Source of the DNA: Plecoglossus altivelis
Lineage: Eukaryota; Chordata; Actinopteri; Osmeriformes; Plecoglossidae
Length of the DNA: 64,000 bases
NCBI GenBank assembly: GCA_036571765.1
Contig: BROE01000017.1
Coordinates: 2,460,039 to 2,524,038, forward strand
Direction of reading: 5' to 3'
The notes under the pieces were generated by a model. That model was not told where the DNA came from, ran no database searches, and was given only the letters and a program-made list of their open reading frames with translations. Below, one piece after another: positions 1 through 12,120 of this stretch. Each line of letters begins with the position of its first letter. Positions within the stretch are counted from its first letter, which is position 1. A program made the position numbers and the translations under genes.

Positions 1-1557
1 ACCCTCCCTCCCTCTCACCCTCCCCCCCCTTCCCTCCGACATGCTCCACTTCATTTTACGAGCAGCACACGGCACCTCGCCGCGAAAAGAAGAAGAAAAA
101 AAGGAAGAAAAACTCTGCAAAAAAGGGAGAGGCGAGAAGGTGGTGTTTGTTGGTGCGCGCGCGTGTGTGTGTGGGGGGGAGAGAAGTAAAGGGGAAGGAA
201 GAAAAACTACGTTAAAAGTGTTTTCCGCCGAGCAGGGTGAAACAGAGGGAGACGAGGGGCGCGTGAGAGAGGAGAGGAGAGGAAACCGAACGAGAGTTTA
301 CGCATTTAGTCAGAGTTTGTTAATAATTAATGTGTCACGGGTTTGCAGGATTGCCTCGCGCTCTCCTGCCCCCCCCCTTCCTCTACTCTGGCTCTATCCC
401 TTCTTCTGCTTCCCAAGCTCTCTCTATTTCTCTCTCTCTCTCCCTCTCCTTTCCTCAACAGAATACGCTCAGTTGGTTTCCCAGGTGGATTGGGAGAGGG
501 GGGGGGGGGTTAGAGAGCGGGACGGAGAGTGGATTCAAGATGGCCGCCGCCTCGCCTCCAGCTATCCAGCCTCAGCTTGGCCAGAGAGGGGGGGCCGGCG
601 TGAGCACGCAGCCAGCCTTCAGAACGCCAGGCTACCACAGCCGCACGGGGCTGGGAAGTCGAGGCGGTGGCTGGAGCGCGTCTAGCTTCCGTCTCTTGCG
701 CGCACATTTCCCCCCTGAATCTTTGCACTTTATTCGAGCATAGAAGCTAGATGCGCCGAGAACCTTCGTTCGACGTGATCGGAAAACGCCTGTATGTGGC
801 GCCGGCGTTGGGTGGGGGGGGGGTTAGGGTCGGCACGTTGGCCGAAATTGTGGAAGCCATTGTTGACGGCGTGGAGGGAAAATGCACACGTTCGGTTGGA
901 CTCGTGGGTTGCTAGCCTTTCTCGCTTGTTTTGGTCTTTCCCTCCTCCCTCACTTTCTCGCTCTACCTTCTCGCTGGCTCGCGCGCCGCAGTGCCCGTCT
1001 CCGTGCCAGGATGCTGGTGCTTCAGGGCGCTGGACTGCGCGGGCGGCAGGTGACACGGATTTCAATAAAAGGGATTATAGATGTTGGGACTGCAGAGAGG
1101 AGGAGAACTCACACACACACACTCACCCACACACACACGCACACATACCTGCACAAACACACACAGGCAGACATTTGGCCAGGCGGAGTTTGGAATGCAC
1201 ACACACACACACAGATATGGACGTAGATACTCACAGATATGCTCATATGTACACTGACATGAATTCTTGTCATTATATGTTCTTGCCCAGATAAAAATAT
1301 AGACTCTCACCTGTCAGAATTGGCATGTGCTCCCTCCTGTTAAAAATAAAGATCTCAATTATTTTAGATAGTTATTCTTCTACCTCCTCATACAATATTG
1401 TTGTATGGTACAAGTCTAGTCAAATATCAACATAACAATTAATCACTTCATTAGTATGGATTGTGTGGATATTGGAGATTGTATCTGTGGTGCATATTGT
1501 GTGTCTAATACAAGATATCCAGCTTGTGTTGACTAAGGGGCTTGTGGTTGAAATGGA
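1..1557. other. GC-rich region with CA repeats, no supported gene
   Basis: CpG- and purine-rich sequence, with a CA tract at 1109-1215. The ATG at 540 sits in AAGATGGCCGCC, which resembles a YY1/5'-end motif, and opens a 67-residue frame (MAAASPPAIQPQLG...), but I do not recognise the product. 1216-1557 is unique AT-richer sequence. Confidence 0.4.
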
Positions 1558-2953
1558 CAGTGCTGTACAGTAATAGGTACTGTAGCTATGGTTAGTATGT
1601 CTGTGATATCACAGGTAGTAGGTTAGTATGTCTGTGATATTGGCGTTGGTATGTTATTATGTCTGTGATATTAGTGTTAGAAGGTTAGTATGTCTGTGAT
1701 ATTAGTGGTAGTAGGTTAGTATGTCTGTGATATTAGTAGTAGTAGGTTAGTGTGTCTGTGATATTAGTAGTAGTAGGTTAGTGTGTCTGTGATATTAGTA
1801 GTAGTAGGTTAGTATGTCTGTGATATTGGCGTTAGTATGTTAGTATGTCTGTAATATTCATGGTAGTAGGTTAGTATGTCTGTGATATTAGTGGTAGTAG
1901 ATTATTATGTCTGTGATATTAGAGATAGTAGGTTAGTATGTCTGTGATCTTATAGGTAGTTGGTTGTATGTCTGTGATATTAGAGGTAGTAGGTTAGTAT
2001 GTCTGTGATATTAGTGGTAGTATGTTAGTATGTCTGTGATATTCATGGTAGTAGGTTAGTATGTCTGTGATATTACAGGTAGTAGGTTAGTATGTCTGTG
2101 ATATTGGCGTTAGTATGTTAGTATGTCTGTGATATTACAGGTAGTAGGTTATTATGGATGTGATATTAGAGGTAGTAGGTTAGTATGTCTGTGATATTAC
2201 AGGTAGTAGGTTACTATGTTTGTGGTATTAGAGATAGTAGATTAGTATGTCTGTGATATTAGTAGTAGTAGGTTAGTATGTCTGTGATATTACAGGTAGT
2301 AGGTTAGTATGTCTGTGATATTGGCGTTAGTATGTTAGTATGTCTGTGATATTACAGGTAGTGGGTTATTATGGATGTGATATTAGAGGTAGTAGGTTAG
2401 TATGTCTGTGATATTAGAGGTAGTAGGTTATTATGGATGTGATATTAGAGGTAGTAGGTTACTATGTTTGTGATATTAGAGATAGTAGGTTAGTATGTCT
2501 GTGATATTAGTGGTAGTATGTTAGTATGTCTGTGATGTTAGTGGTAGTAGGTTATTATGTCTGTGATCTTACAGGTAGTTGGTTGTATGTCTGTGATATT
2601 AGAGGTAGTAGGTTATTATGTCTGTGATATTACATGTAGTAGGTTATTATGTCTGTGATATTACAGGTAGTAGGTTAGTATGTCTGTGATATTAGAGGAA
2701 GTAGGTTAGTATGTCTGTGATATTACAGGTAGTTGGTTGTATGTCTATGATATTAGAGGTAGTAGGTTATTATGTCTGTGATTTTACAGGTAGTTGGTTG
2801 TATGTCTGTGATATTACAGGTAGTAGGTTAGTATGTCTGTGATATTAGTGGTAGTAGGTTAGTATGTCTGTGATATTAGTGGTAGTAGGTTATTATGTCT
2901 GTGATATTACAGTTAGCAGGTTAGTATATCTGTGACATTAGAGTTAGTAGGTT
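1558..2953. repeat. 31-bp minisatellite, about 45 copies
   Basis: Tandem units containing TTAGTATGTCTGTGATATT followed by a variable AGTGGTAGTAGG-like half. Units differ in a few positions (ATTAGTG, ATTACAG, ATTGGCG, ATTAGAG; GTATGTCTG or TATGGATG). A block beginning GCGTTAGTATG recurs 217 bp apart (2107 and 2324), i.e. seven units, showing higher-order duplication. Confidence 0.95.
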
Positions 2954-2954
2954 T

Positions 2955-3040
2955 AGTATGTGTGAGTACTGTGAGTATAGGTACTGTGAGTGTGGGTACT
3001 GTGAGTGTGGGTACTGTGAGTGTGGGTACTGTGAGTGTGT
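2955..3040. repeat. 15-bp tandem repeat
   Basis: Four to five copies of GTACTGTGAGTGTGG directly abutting the 31-bp minisatellite. Confidence 0.85.
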
Positions 3041-3693
3041 GCAGTGTAGGCAGCGTAGTTTAGTATGGATAATTTGGACCGAGTTGTAATATAGTCAAGT
3101 AGTTTCATTTCGAAATCAGCATCACTAATGCATGCAGCATATGTCATGCATGTTATTAACCAAGTTTAGCTAGTGTGGACCGTTTTTGTGGACAGGTACA
3201 GTAGGTAGTCAGTGATGTCTATAGTTTTCGTAGAATGCATAGTATGGAGTGGGGAGTAGAGATATGCAGTAGACGTTGAACATTGTGTATGTAGTGTTCA
3301 TAGTATGGCTGGTATGAAGTAAAGCGGAGACAGGAAGTGTAGGTAGCATGTGGTAAATTGTGGCAATATAGATTGGAAGTGAACTGTGCAGTAGGTGGAG
3401 TCAGTAGTGTCGGTGATGGAGGCCGTGTGGGTATTGTAAGCGAATAATTTTTTCCTCTGTGGTTCCTGTGGGCAGGGAGGGTCTGTGGGAAGGGAGAGTC
3501 TGCAGGCTGGACAGAGGGGCCAGGGTGTGACCTGCCACTGCCTCGGAGGAAGGCCAGTGACATAATGAGGGCGGTAAACAAGCATCTGTCACCGCCCTCC
3601 CTCCCCCTACACGCACACCCCCCCCACACCACCCCCAGAGAGGGGCACACTTAATCTCACCCTCACCACGCACTAGCCTGCTCCCTTGCCTCC
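3041..3693. other. Unique sequence, no gene seen
   Basis: Moderate-GC unique DNA after the minisatellites. Reading frames on the minus strand have no recognisable domain. Confidence 0.5.
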
Positions 3694-4595
3694 CTTCTCT
3701 CTCCCTCTCTCTCTCTCTGTCTCTCTCTCCCTCTCTCTGTCTCTCTCTCTCCCTCTCCCTCTCTCTCTCTCCCTCTCTCTGTCTCTCTCCCTCTCTCTTC
3801 TTCTCCTTTTGCGTACACCCACCAGACGCAGCTCCCACATCGCTCTCTCCGCGTCGCTCTCTCTTCCTCTTCTTCCTGCTCCGCAAACACACACGGACGC
3901 TGGCCTCCGTGGCTAAGGTGTAAACTATGCAGGCAACAGTACCAGGCAGAGAGACCTGCAGTAGCAAGGACCCCCCCCCCCCCCCTCCACACACACACAC
4001 GCACACACACACCACCCGCCCCTCCGATAATGGCTGTATCCAGGACAACCACTGCATCTGAGATTAGAGGACTGAACTTCGTGGCACGGTCGCACGCACG
4101 CCCGCACGCTGCGGACGCACACGTAGACTCGCCTGCGTGCGCACACACGTCCGCGCGTCCGCTCTCCGTCGCATGAAAGAATCCTAGCGTGAAAGTTCTT
4201 TGTCAAAGATGGTTTCCGAGAAAGTGGACGGAGAGCTATTGAGAGGCCAGAGAGAGAGAGAGAAAGAGAGGTGGAGAGACCGAGAGAGATACAGAGACAG
4301 AATGCGAGAGACACAGAGACAGAAAGGGAGATAGAAATAGAGAGATCTGGGGAGGGGGGAAAAACCTTGGGGCAGTCTCATGGGAACCCATGTCTTCTGG
4401 AGGAGAAGAGCGTGTTGACGAAACACAGCACCACCCAGCCTGAGGTCACCTCCCTATGGCATCTCTGACAGACACAACCCCCACCCTGGAAACACATACA
4501 CACACCAAACACATACACACACCATACACACATACACACACCAAACACACACGTACACACCAAACACATACACACACCAAACACGCACATCAACT
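3694..4595. repeat. Cluster of CT, poly-C, CA and GA simple repeats
   Basis: CT tract 3694-3800, poly-C then CA 3970-4013, GA 4248-4350, and a CACACCAAACACATA-type repeat 4490-4590. No gene recognised. Confidence 0.85.
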
Positions 4596-5362
4596 CAGGG
4601 CAAATAAGCCCACACCGGCTTCTTCATTCCTGAATCCTCCCATTCCACTGCCCTCCACACTTGCCTGGTCAACCTGAATACCAAAGCGCTAGACAGAGAC
4701 TCGCGCTCCCTAAGACGCCGCGGCGTCCACAGATTCGACGATATCGACGGCGCAAGACGGCACACCGGCTTCTAGGAAGCGGTTCTGTCCCACAGAGCGA
4801 GGATGTACCGCAACGAAAACAACCCCGGCAGTAGAGGACGAGTAGAAGTCATGTTGGCGTCTGCGGCCCCCCCCCCCCCCCCTCTCCTCCCCTCTCCCCG
4901 CCCCCCACCGATGCTAGAGCCCTGTCCCCACAGTGACTGGAGAGGCCGGCCTAGCAAGGAGTCCAGCCAGCCATGGGAGACAAAGGGGGGAGGAGGGGGG
5001 ATGGTGAGAGGGAGGGAGGGGGAGGCTGCTGAGGGAGTGAGAGACGGGGAGGAAGAGCGAGAGCGAGAGAGAAAAAGAGGGAGCGAGAGAGAGAGAGGCG
5101 GCAGGAAGCCAGAACAGCCATGGTGCACTAACGTCAGACCGGAGCTTTAGCTACAGTCGCCAACACCGGCGCAGAGATCAGGCCCCTGTAAGGGGCTTTC
5201 TCTCTCCATCCCTCCCTCCATCCCTCCCTCCCCCACCCTCCCTTCCTCCCCCCGTCCCTCCCCCACCCACACCAAGACCGGGGGAGAGACGCTTAGAAAC
5301 CAGGGGATTGGCAGAGATGAGATCAGGCTTTTTCCCCTGGACAGTAGCCCGGGAAAGAGAGG

Positions 5363-6036
5363 CAAACCGAAAGAGAGAGAGAGAGGGAGAGAGAGAGAGA
5401 GAGAGAGAGAGTGAGAGAGAGTGAGTAAGGAACGAGAGGAGCGAGGGAGGGAGGAAGAAAAGATGGACAGAAGCAAGGGGAGGAATAGAAACCGGGAGAA
5501 AGAGAGAGAGAAAGAGAATGAGAGAGAGAGAGGGAGGAAGGGAGAATGGCGTCTGGGCCGGGCATAATTGGCAGTCTTTGTCGAAAGGGGCCCTTGATTT
5601 AATAGGGCCGGCTGGTGACTGAACCATTGGAGTGCGAACAGCGCGGAAATGTGGCGGGGCCTGGAGCCCTCCGGCCGCCCTGCCCCCCCCCTTCCTCTCT
5701 CAGTCCGTCCCTCCCCCCCCTCCCTTCTCCAACCCCACCCCCCCCAGTCTCCCAGGACGACTGACTCACAGCTTCCCTGCTTGACTGGCTGCTTCCTGCA
5801 CTGCCTGTCTCCTCAACTGCCTGGTTCCATGCCTGCCTGCCTGCCTGCCTGCCTGCCTGCCCCCAAGCCACACTGCAGACCTCCCACTTTTGTCCCTTTT
5901 GGCCACTAACACAAATGCCACACAGATCAACCAGGCATTCCTCTCCCCCCCACTCTCTCTCTCTTCTCTCTCTCTTCTCTCCTCTCTCTCTCTCAACACA
6001 CACACACACCCACACACACACCACACACACACCACG
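5363..6036. repeat. GA, CCTG, CT and CA simple repeats
   Basis: GA-rich 5363-5545; tetranucleotide GCCT 5831-5860; CT then CA 5951-6036. Between them, 5555-5650 is unique sequence. Confidence 0.85.
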
Positions 6037-6539
6037 CGCACACAGCCCGTTGAAGAAGAGAACTTCGAGCGACCATCAAACAAACGTAAACAAACGCCAC
6101 CCAGAACCCTCCCCTCCCTCCCCTCCCCGCAACCCCCCCCCCAAAGCCCCGGTCGAAACGCACATTGGCGTACTTCCGCGGGGAGCCGAGCTCCCGAAAC
6201 AGCGTCGACAGAAGCTCTCTCAACCCAGCTCAGGTGACAAGGCGTTGGGCAGAGCTATTAGCAGCAAGGCGTGCAAGTGTCGAGGAGGGTCGGGGGGGGA
6301 GGAGGAGGGAAGGCATGATGCAGCTTGGGAGTGGGGCTGGGGATTGCTTGGCACAAGGTGGTTGTGTGTTGTGTGTGTGTTTGTGTGTGCTGTGGTCTCT
6401 ATCCAAGTGCTTGGCTTGTCCTCTGCTGTGGCTTAGTGGGGGGGATTGGCAGGCAGCGGTACCATCGGTTGTTCACTCGGTGGCCCTCGTGATTAGAGCT
6501 CGGGGGCCGAAAGCGGCGCTCCCACATTGATTGGCACGA

Positions 6540-6641
6540 CGGAGGGAGAAAGAGAGAGATACGGATGGAAAGAGAGAGAGAAGCACGAGAGAGAGAGAGA
6601 GGAGAGAGAGCACAGGAGAGACAGAGAGACAAGAGGAGAGA

Positions 6642-6677
<36 letters not shown>

Positions 6678-6692
6678 CAGAGAAAGAGAGAG
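6540..6692. repeat. GA microsatellite
   Basis: About 150 bp of GAGA with AGAC interruptions. Confidence 0.9.
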
Positions 6693-6739
6693 GTAGACAC
6701 CGGGCTGCCTTCCACCCCTGTTTCTAATGAGAAGGCCTG

Positions 6740-7578
6740 ACCTCCCCCCCCCAGTCGCCAAGGTCGCGGCAGCCCTACTGTAATTGCACTCTCTCTAATG
6801 GCGTCAGTCACGCACACACTCCAGCCCCGGTAATGACAATTACCATAATGTCACCGGGATCCACCAGGACCTCTCAATCAGACGTCAGTTTGGGAGAGGG
6901 CGCGTTTGTCAGACCTGAGACATGGAGATGAGGGGAGGTGGCGGAGGAGGAGGAGGAGAGGAGGAGGAGCAGGGAGCAAGATTCGAGGTTGTTTTCACGG
7001 TTCCACAGAACGGTGGGGCCATTTTGGCCGTGTTTTCGGAGGCGTCAGGAGTTTCGACACAGCTTCAGGGGAGACCTCGCACATCGCTACCTCGACCTGA
7101 CCAGGCAAGTCCTGACACACTTGGCCAACCCTCTCCCAAAACACAGCTTCGACCGTTGCAGATCGGCAGACGCTCTCTCTCTCTCTCCCTCACGAATTGT
7201 CGAATGTCCCACCTTTTTGCTTGAATGCAAGTCGCGCGACGGCGCTTGCGGAAAACACGCTCAAATACATCCCTTCGTCTGCACGCATGTACACACAGAT
7301 GAATACATATTTTGTATTCTGGACTTTGGCCTTAATCTAGCCCCACCTACAGGTGAAGGTGGTGGTAGACCTCTGCTCGACTGAAAAAAAACCCACATCA
7401 GTACAGGCCACTACACACTCGGAGTTGTTGTTGTGTGTGAGATAGCGCTGGCTTCTTTCTGTCATTCCGTGAATGAGACAAACGTTTTGCGAGGGACCTG
7501 CCTCATTCATAACATCCACGTTTCCACCGCCGTTTTTTCACAATCCATGTGAACCCGTGTGTGAGTGGATAGTTATGA

Positions 7579-7580
<2 letters not shown>
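6740..7580. other. Unique sequence, possible regulatory element
   Basis: 6760-6860 is non-repetitive with the palindromic core GGTAATGACAATTACC and looks like a conserved noncoding element; the rest is unremarkable. No gene seen. Confidence 0.3.

Positions 7581-7610
<30 letters not shown>
7581..7610. repeat. GT microsatellite
   Basis: Pure GT dinucleotide run. Confidence 0.95.
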
Positions 7611-7613
<3 letters not shown>

Positions 7614-8177
7614 GAAGGGGGAGGGGGGGGGTCATTTCAGCAGAGACAGCGGAATTACGGTTGTGTGCTTTCCTGATGAGGGGCTAGGTTTATGGCGTTT
7701 GGCGGGAAGAGTTTGCGCTCTGCGTCGCAGATTTACTACTGCGTCTCTAATTTCAGCAGCGCGACGTATTTAAGAGTGCGGCTCGTAAAAAATAAAAAAA
7801 AAAGGGAAAAAGACAGAGGGAGAGAGGGAGAGGGGGAGCGAAAGAGGGAGAGAGAAAAGAGGTTAAAAAAAAAGAAAAAAACCCGGAGAGGCCCAGGCTG
7901 CTGCTAGCTAAATCAGCCTGAGCACAAAGAGGCAGGCGTCTGAGAGGTATTGACCCTCGATTGATCGTCAGAAGCTGCGTGGTGGTATTGACCAGATAGG
8001 AGAGAAACCGGGGAGGCGGCACACACTGAAGCCCAACCACAGAGAAGGGAGGGGAGAGGAAGAAGAAGAAGAGAGAGAAGAAAAAAGAAGAAGAAAAAAA
8101 CGGGAGAAAAACAAGCAAATACCCTGCCTCCTCTGACCTTGCAGAGAGCTTGGTCTGTCCTACAGTGGCCGCTGCAC
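7611..8177. other. Purine-rich region without gene
   Basis: Contains GA/A-rich tracts (7790-7885, 8040-8115) and unique sequence around 7910-8030. Confidence 0.5.
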
Positions 8178-8375
8178 ACGCGCGTGTGTGTGTGTGAGTG
8201 TGCGTCTGTGTGCGTGTGTGTGCATGTTTGCGTGTGTGTATGTATGTGTGTGTGTGCGTGTGTATGTGTGCGTGTGTGTGCGTGCGTGCATGCATGCGTG
8301 TGTTTGTGCGCGTGCGTGCATGCGTGCGTGCGTGCGTGCGTGCGTGCGCGCGCGTGTGTGTGCATGTGTGTGCAG
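8178..8375. repeat. GTGC/GT alternating purine-pyrimidine tract
   Basis: 200 bp of GTGTGTGC, GCGTGCGT and GCATGCAT, a potential Z-DNA-forming tract. Confidence 0.9.
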
Positions 8376-8623
8376 TGTACACCCAGCCCAGCAGGAGACA
8401 GGGGCTCCATCGCAGGTGTCCAAGGGCACTTCTCATCATGATGTAGTAGAAAGCTCTCTGCCCAGGCTCCTGTCAGAGTCGGGTGCTGCTGTTTTAGCCG
8501 GACTCTTGTCAGCTGAACCTCCAGCCAGAGATGTTGTAACGCAGTGTTAGATCACAGCAACTTCATCCCCTTTTTTTTCTCCATATATGTTGTTGGGCAT
8601 CTCTCGGGTTCGATTTCATAGCC

Positions 8624-8966
8624 TTAAAGGCAGGGTAGGCACCTTGTGCGAAGCTGGCTAGTTTTAGCTTCTTTTTGGTACGATCCAAACCATCATATCC
8701 CACCTCCTTCCTTTAAAGCCACTCCTGCAAAAACTACAGTAACGACCACTGAGCGGAAAGGGAGGGAGATCGTCCAATCAACAGTCAGGGTACTCCTCAA
8801 CGATTGGTCGTGTTTATTGCTGTGCTGCGACGCCCACAGATGTAGGAATGATTTCATATTAGCGTCAAAACCGTGGATATATAAGTTGCTATTGACATGT
8901 GAAGTTACTTTTGGCGAATGTGGCAAAAAAGTACTTCTCAACAACACAGCCTAACCCTGCCTTTAA
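8624..8966. mobile_element. TTAA-flanked MITE (Kolobok- or piggyBac-type non-autonomous DNA transposon)
   Basis: A 335-bp element bounded by near-perfect terminal inverted repeats: AGGCAGGGTAGGC at the left (8628) and the reverse complement of AGGCAGGGTTAGGC at the right (to 8962). Each end is directly flanked by TTAA (8624-8627 and 8963-8966), the target duplication used by Kolobok and piggyBac superfamilies. The interior has no long ORF. This kind of AAAGGCAGGGTAGG-ended repeat is familiar from fish DNA. The superfamily is not decided by the termini alone. Confidence 0.75.
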
Positions 8967-10106
8967 GTAAAGCATGACAGGAAGGCTGTGAGAGAAAGAT
9001 GGAGGAAGATGTGCAGCACAGGGCCAAGGCTTCATCCAAACCTTTCATTCACACTTTTCCTCATGAGCCACTACCCCTCTTTGTCCTGGTTTTTGACGGC
9101 CGACTTCAATCCACTAGTTAAGCGGAAGATTCGAGGCAAGGTTTGAATCATTTGCATTTCCTTGCCTCCAGACACCATATGTAATATGAGTATAGGGACC
9201 CACATGTGGATTTCAGACTATAAGCACTTACATTCGAAATAATTGATATTCAGAGTTCCTTTGTTTGTACATATTTACTTTACAATTACAGATACTCATT
9301 CTAAGCCCTCCTCACAGTGTCCAGTTTCCACTTAGCTTATCTAGAGGGAAGAGTTAGGGATGGTTTTCGGGAAACGCTGATGTTCTGATTGAAATCCTTT
9401 ACTTAGCGACAAGACTTTCCCTTTTTCCTCATGACTCCCAGAAAAATCGATATTTAAAAAGCTAACTGTTTATTAGCACACCATGTAGACCAATTCTTAC
9501 AGTAAAACATCAATGTTACTTGTCTTTGTAAATGTCATTTGTCGCTATAAATGACACATAATCAGACACACGCAAACAGAAACAAACATCTTTTTTGTGA
9601 CCGCTTAGCATCTTAGCTTAGCATTTTAGCTTAGCATCTTAGCTTAGCAAAACTATCAATATGTATTTTAGGTTCCAGTTGTTTTAAAGGTGACTGGAAA
9701 GTACCAACTCAGATGACATGGAAGGTCGGCTTCTTCTAGAATAGAGAAGGGAACATGCTTGTCCAGCACAGTCATCGTGGATACACCCTTTCGCACTGTA
9801 GCTTCACCGCGAGAACAACGTTTTCATCGCTGAGCAAATTCAACCATCAGGATTCTCTTTTCCCACATAAATGTTTTAGGACAAACAGAATATTGTTTCT
9901 GTCGGTTTACGGTTAGACAGAAATATTTTTTATTGTTTATTTATTTCTATTGATTATTATTGTTATTATGATAGAATAGCATTTGCTCCATTCATGAATT
10001 CTGCTATGTTCAGTTGGAAGAGTTAGAGTTGAGGTTAGACATGCAATTCCAGTGTGGTTCGGGTGAGGGGAAATTGAACCCAAGCACACAAGTTGCACAC
10101 ACGGAG
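8967..10106. other. AT-rich unique region, no gene seen
   Basis: Unique sequence with a short TTAGCTTAGCATC repeat at 9600-9650. No exon recognised. Confidence 0.5.
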
Positions 10107-10150
10107 GGCACACACACACACACGCACACACAGACACACACACACACACG
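10107..10150. repeat. CA microsatellite
   Basis: CA run with CGCA interruptions. Confidence 0.9.
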
Positions 10151-10456
10151 GACCAGATGGTCGCAGACCTTTGCGACTGGCAAGGTGTGCCAGCTCCAGC
10201 CTAGGTTGGGGTACAGCCCGTTCTTCTTAGTGTCTGTCTTCCTCGTTCTGTCTCCTTTCTCAGTTTTCCCTCCAGAACCCTGGTGAGGACTGCAAATGGC
10301 CAAAAACGGGGACTCGTTTCTCCGTGGGTTCTTACCTCTTGCGCTTTCAATGTCGAGTACAAATGGCGTTTTCGCCTCAACGCGGGTCTACCCCAGAGCT
10401 CCTTGGGTAAATCTTGACAACAGGTGCGGCAATCGTTCTGCCAGTGGAGGGAGGTT

Positions 10457-10612
10457 TGGGGGGGGGGGGGGGTGCGGTGGGTGTCGTGGGGGGGGGGGGG
10501 CTGCTACATATTGGCGCGCGGGTAGAACGCAGAACAGCGAGAGACGTTCGGGGAGAGTGTTGCTTGTGGCGGTGGCATAAGAGGGAGACTGTGCGGGGGG
10601 GGGGGGGGGGGG
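10457..10612. repeat. Multiple poly-G runs
   Basis: Three runs of 12 or more G (near 10457, 10489 and 10595); G-quadruplex-capable and error-prone. Confidence 0.85.
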
Positions 10613-10854
10613 TTCCCTCCGAAAACAATGGAGATGCGAGAACCAGGGAATTGGAGCACGCAGCTCCGAGTCAGAGGGTGAGGAAAGGGGGGATGGGGGG
10701 GGAGACGGAAGGTGTGGGGGTTTGGTGGGATGGGGGGCAGGAGGGGGTATTAAACTGGAACCAGGAGCACATGGAGGCAGAATTTTAAATGGATTGCCCC
10801 GCAGCAGACACCTAGAGAAGGATCCTCCTGTCCTCTGTCTCTCTTCTCTTTTCT

Positions 10855-10965
10855 AGCTAGTCTTCCCGTCTCCCTCTCTTTCTCTATCTTCTCCCTTTCT
10901 CTCCTCTCTCTCTCCCCTCTCTCTCTCTCTCCCTCTCTCTCTCCTCTCTTCCTCCTTTTTTTTTG
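10855..10965. repeat. CT microsatellite
   Basis: CTCT tract with TCCC interruptions. Confidence 0.85.
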
Positions 10966-11244
10966 CTCTCTACCCGTCTCCCTCACGGAGATGCAATTAA
11001 TTCGGATAGAGCCTGCCAAGAGTGCAGAGATAGAGGATGCGGGGTGACCTCTCCGTGTGTGTGTGTGTGGGGTGGGGGGGGGGTTGGTCTGCACACACAC
11101 ACAGGCTCCTTGTCTCCATTTGACCGCTCACCACAACCCTTCATCCCTCCCCTCCCCAACTCCCTCCATACAGAAGAGACTCTCACCTCAACTTCCTTTG
11201 TCACTTGCAACGATCCTCTCCGTGAATCACATCTGTCCCAAGAG

Positions 11245-11804
11245 NNNNNNNNNNNNNNNNNNNNNNNNNNNNNNNNNNNNNNNNNNNNNNNNNNNNNNNN
11301 NNNNNNNNNNNNNNNNNNNNNNNNNNNNNNNNNNNNNNNNNNNNNNNNNNNNNNNNNNNNNNNNNNNNNNNNNNNNNNNNNNNNNNNNNNNNNNNNNNNN
11401 NNNNNNNNNNNNNNNNNNNNNNNNNNNNNNNNNNNNNNNNNNNNNNNNNNNNNNNNNNNNNNNNNNNNNNNNNNNNNNNNNNNNNNNNNNNNNNNNNNNN
11501 NNNNNNNNNNNNNNNNNNNNNNNNNNNNNNNNNNNNNNNNNNNNNNNNNNNNNNNNNNNNNNNNNNNNNNNNNNNNNNNNNNNNNNNNNNNNNNNNNNNN
11601 NNNNNNNNNNNNNNNNNNNNNNNNNNNNNNNNNNNNNNNNNNNNNNNNNNNNNNNNNNNNNNNNNNNNNNNNNNNNNNNNNNNNNNNNNNNNNNNNNNNN
11701 NNNNNNNNNNNNNNNNNNNNNNNNNNNNNNNNNNNNNNNNNNNNNNNNNNNNNNNNNNNNNNNNNNNNNNNNNNNNNNNNNNNNNNNNNNNNNNNNNNNN
11801 NNNN
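11245..11804. other. Assembly gap (560 N)
   Basis: Unknown bases. Its right edge is a C run and CA repeat. The adjacent noisy copy at 12121-14160 probably contains the missing sequence. Confidence 0.99.
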
Positions 11805-12120
11805 CCCCCCCCACACAGACATACACACACACCTCCACAAGAAAAAGAAAATGGCGTCGGACCTGGGACCCTTCCCCAACCTGATTAGACCACGAGCGGG
11901 AGTGCGTCGTCGACGGCGACGACTCGCTTCTCTACTCTGGTGCGCTGTGTGTTGTCTGGACGACACAAGGTGCCGTTGGGTTCTTGGTAAATGCGCGTCC
12001 AGGGCTTGCTAGACGCCTTGCCTCGGGTAGGGAGCCAAAGGAGCCTTGGGTTGTGTTTTTCAAACCCCCCACCCCCCCCACACACACACACACACACACA
12101 CCACCCCCATTGGTGCTGCA

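Noticed and set aside
1558..2953. CRISPR-like array
   Set aside because: Repeats are contiguous with no unique spacers, and the genome is eukaryotic.
3401..4057. Minus-strand frames rich in Arg/Glu
   Set aside because: CT/GA microsatellite translation; no domain.
7753..8439. Frames rich in His/Thr or Cys/Val
   Set aside because: Alternating GT/GC repeat translation.
10963..12012. Long frames crossing the 560-N gap
   Set aside because: They are open only because N codons cannot be stops.
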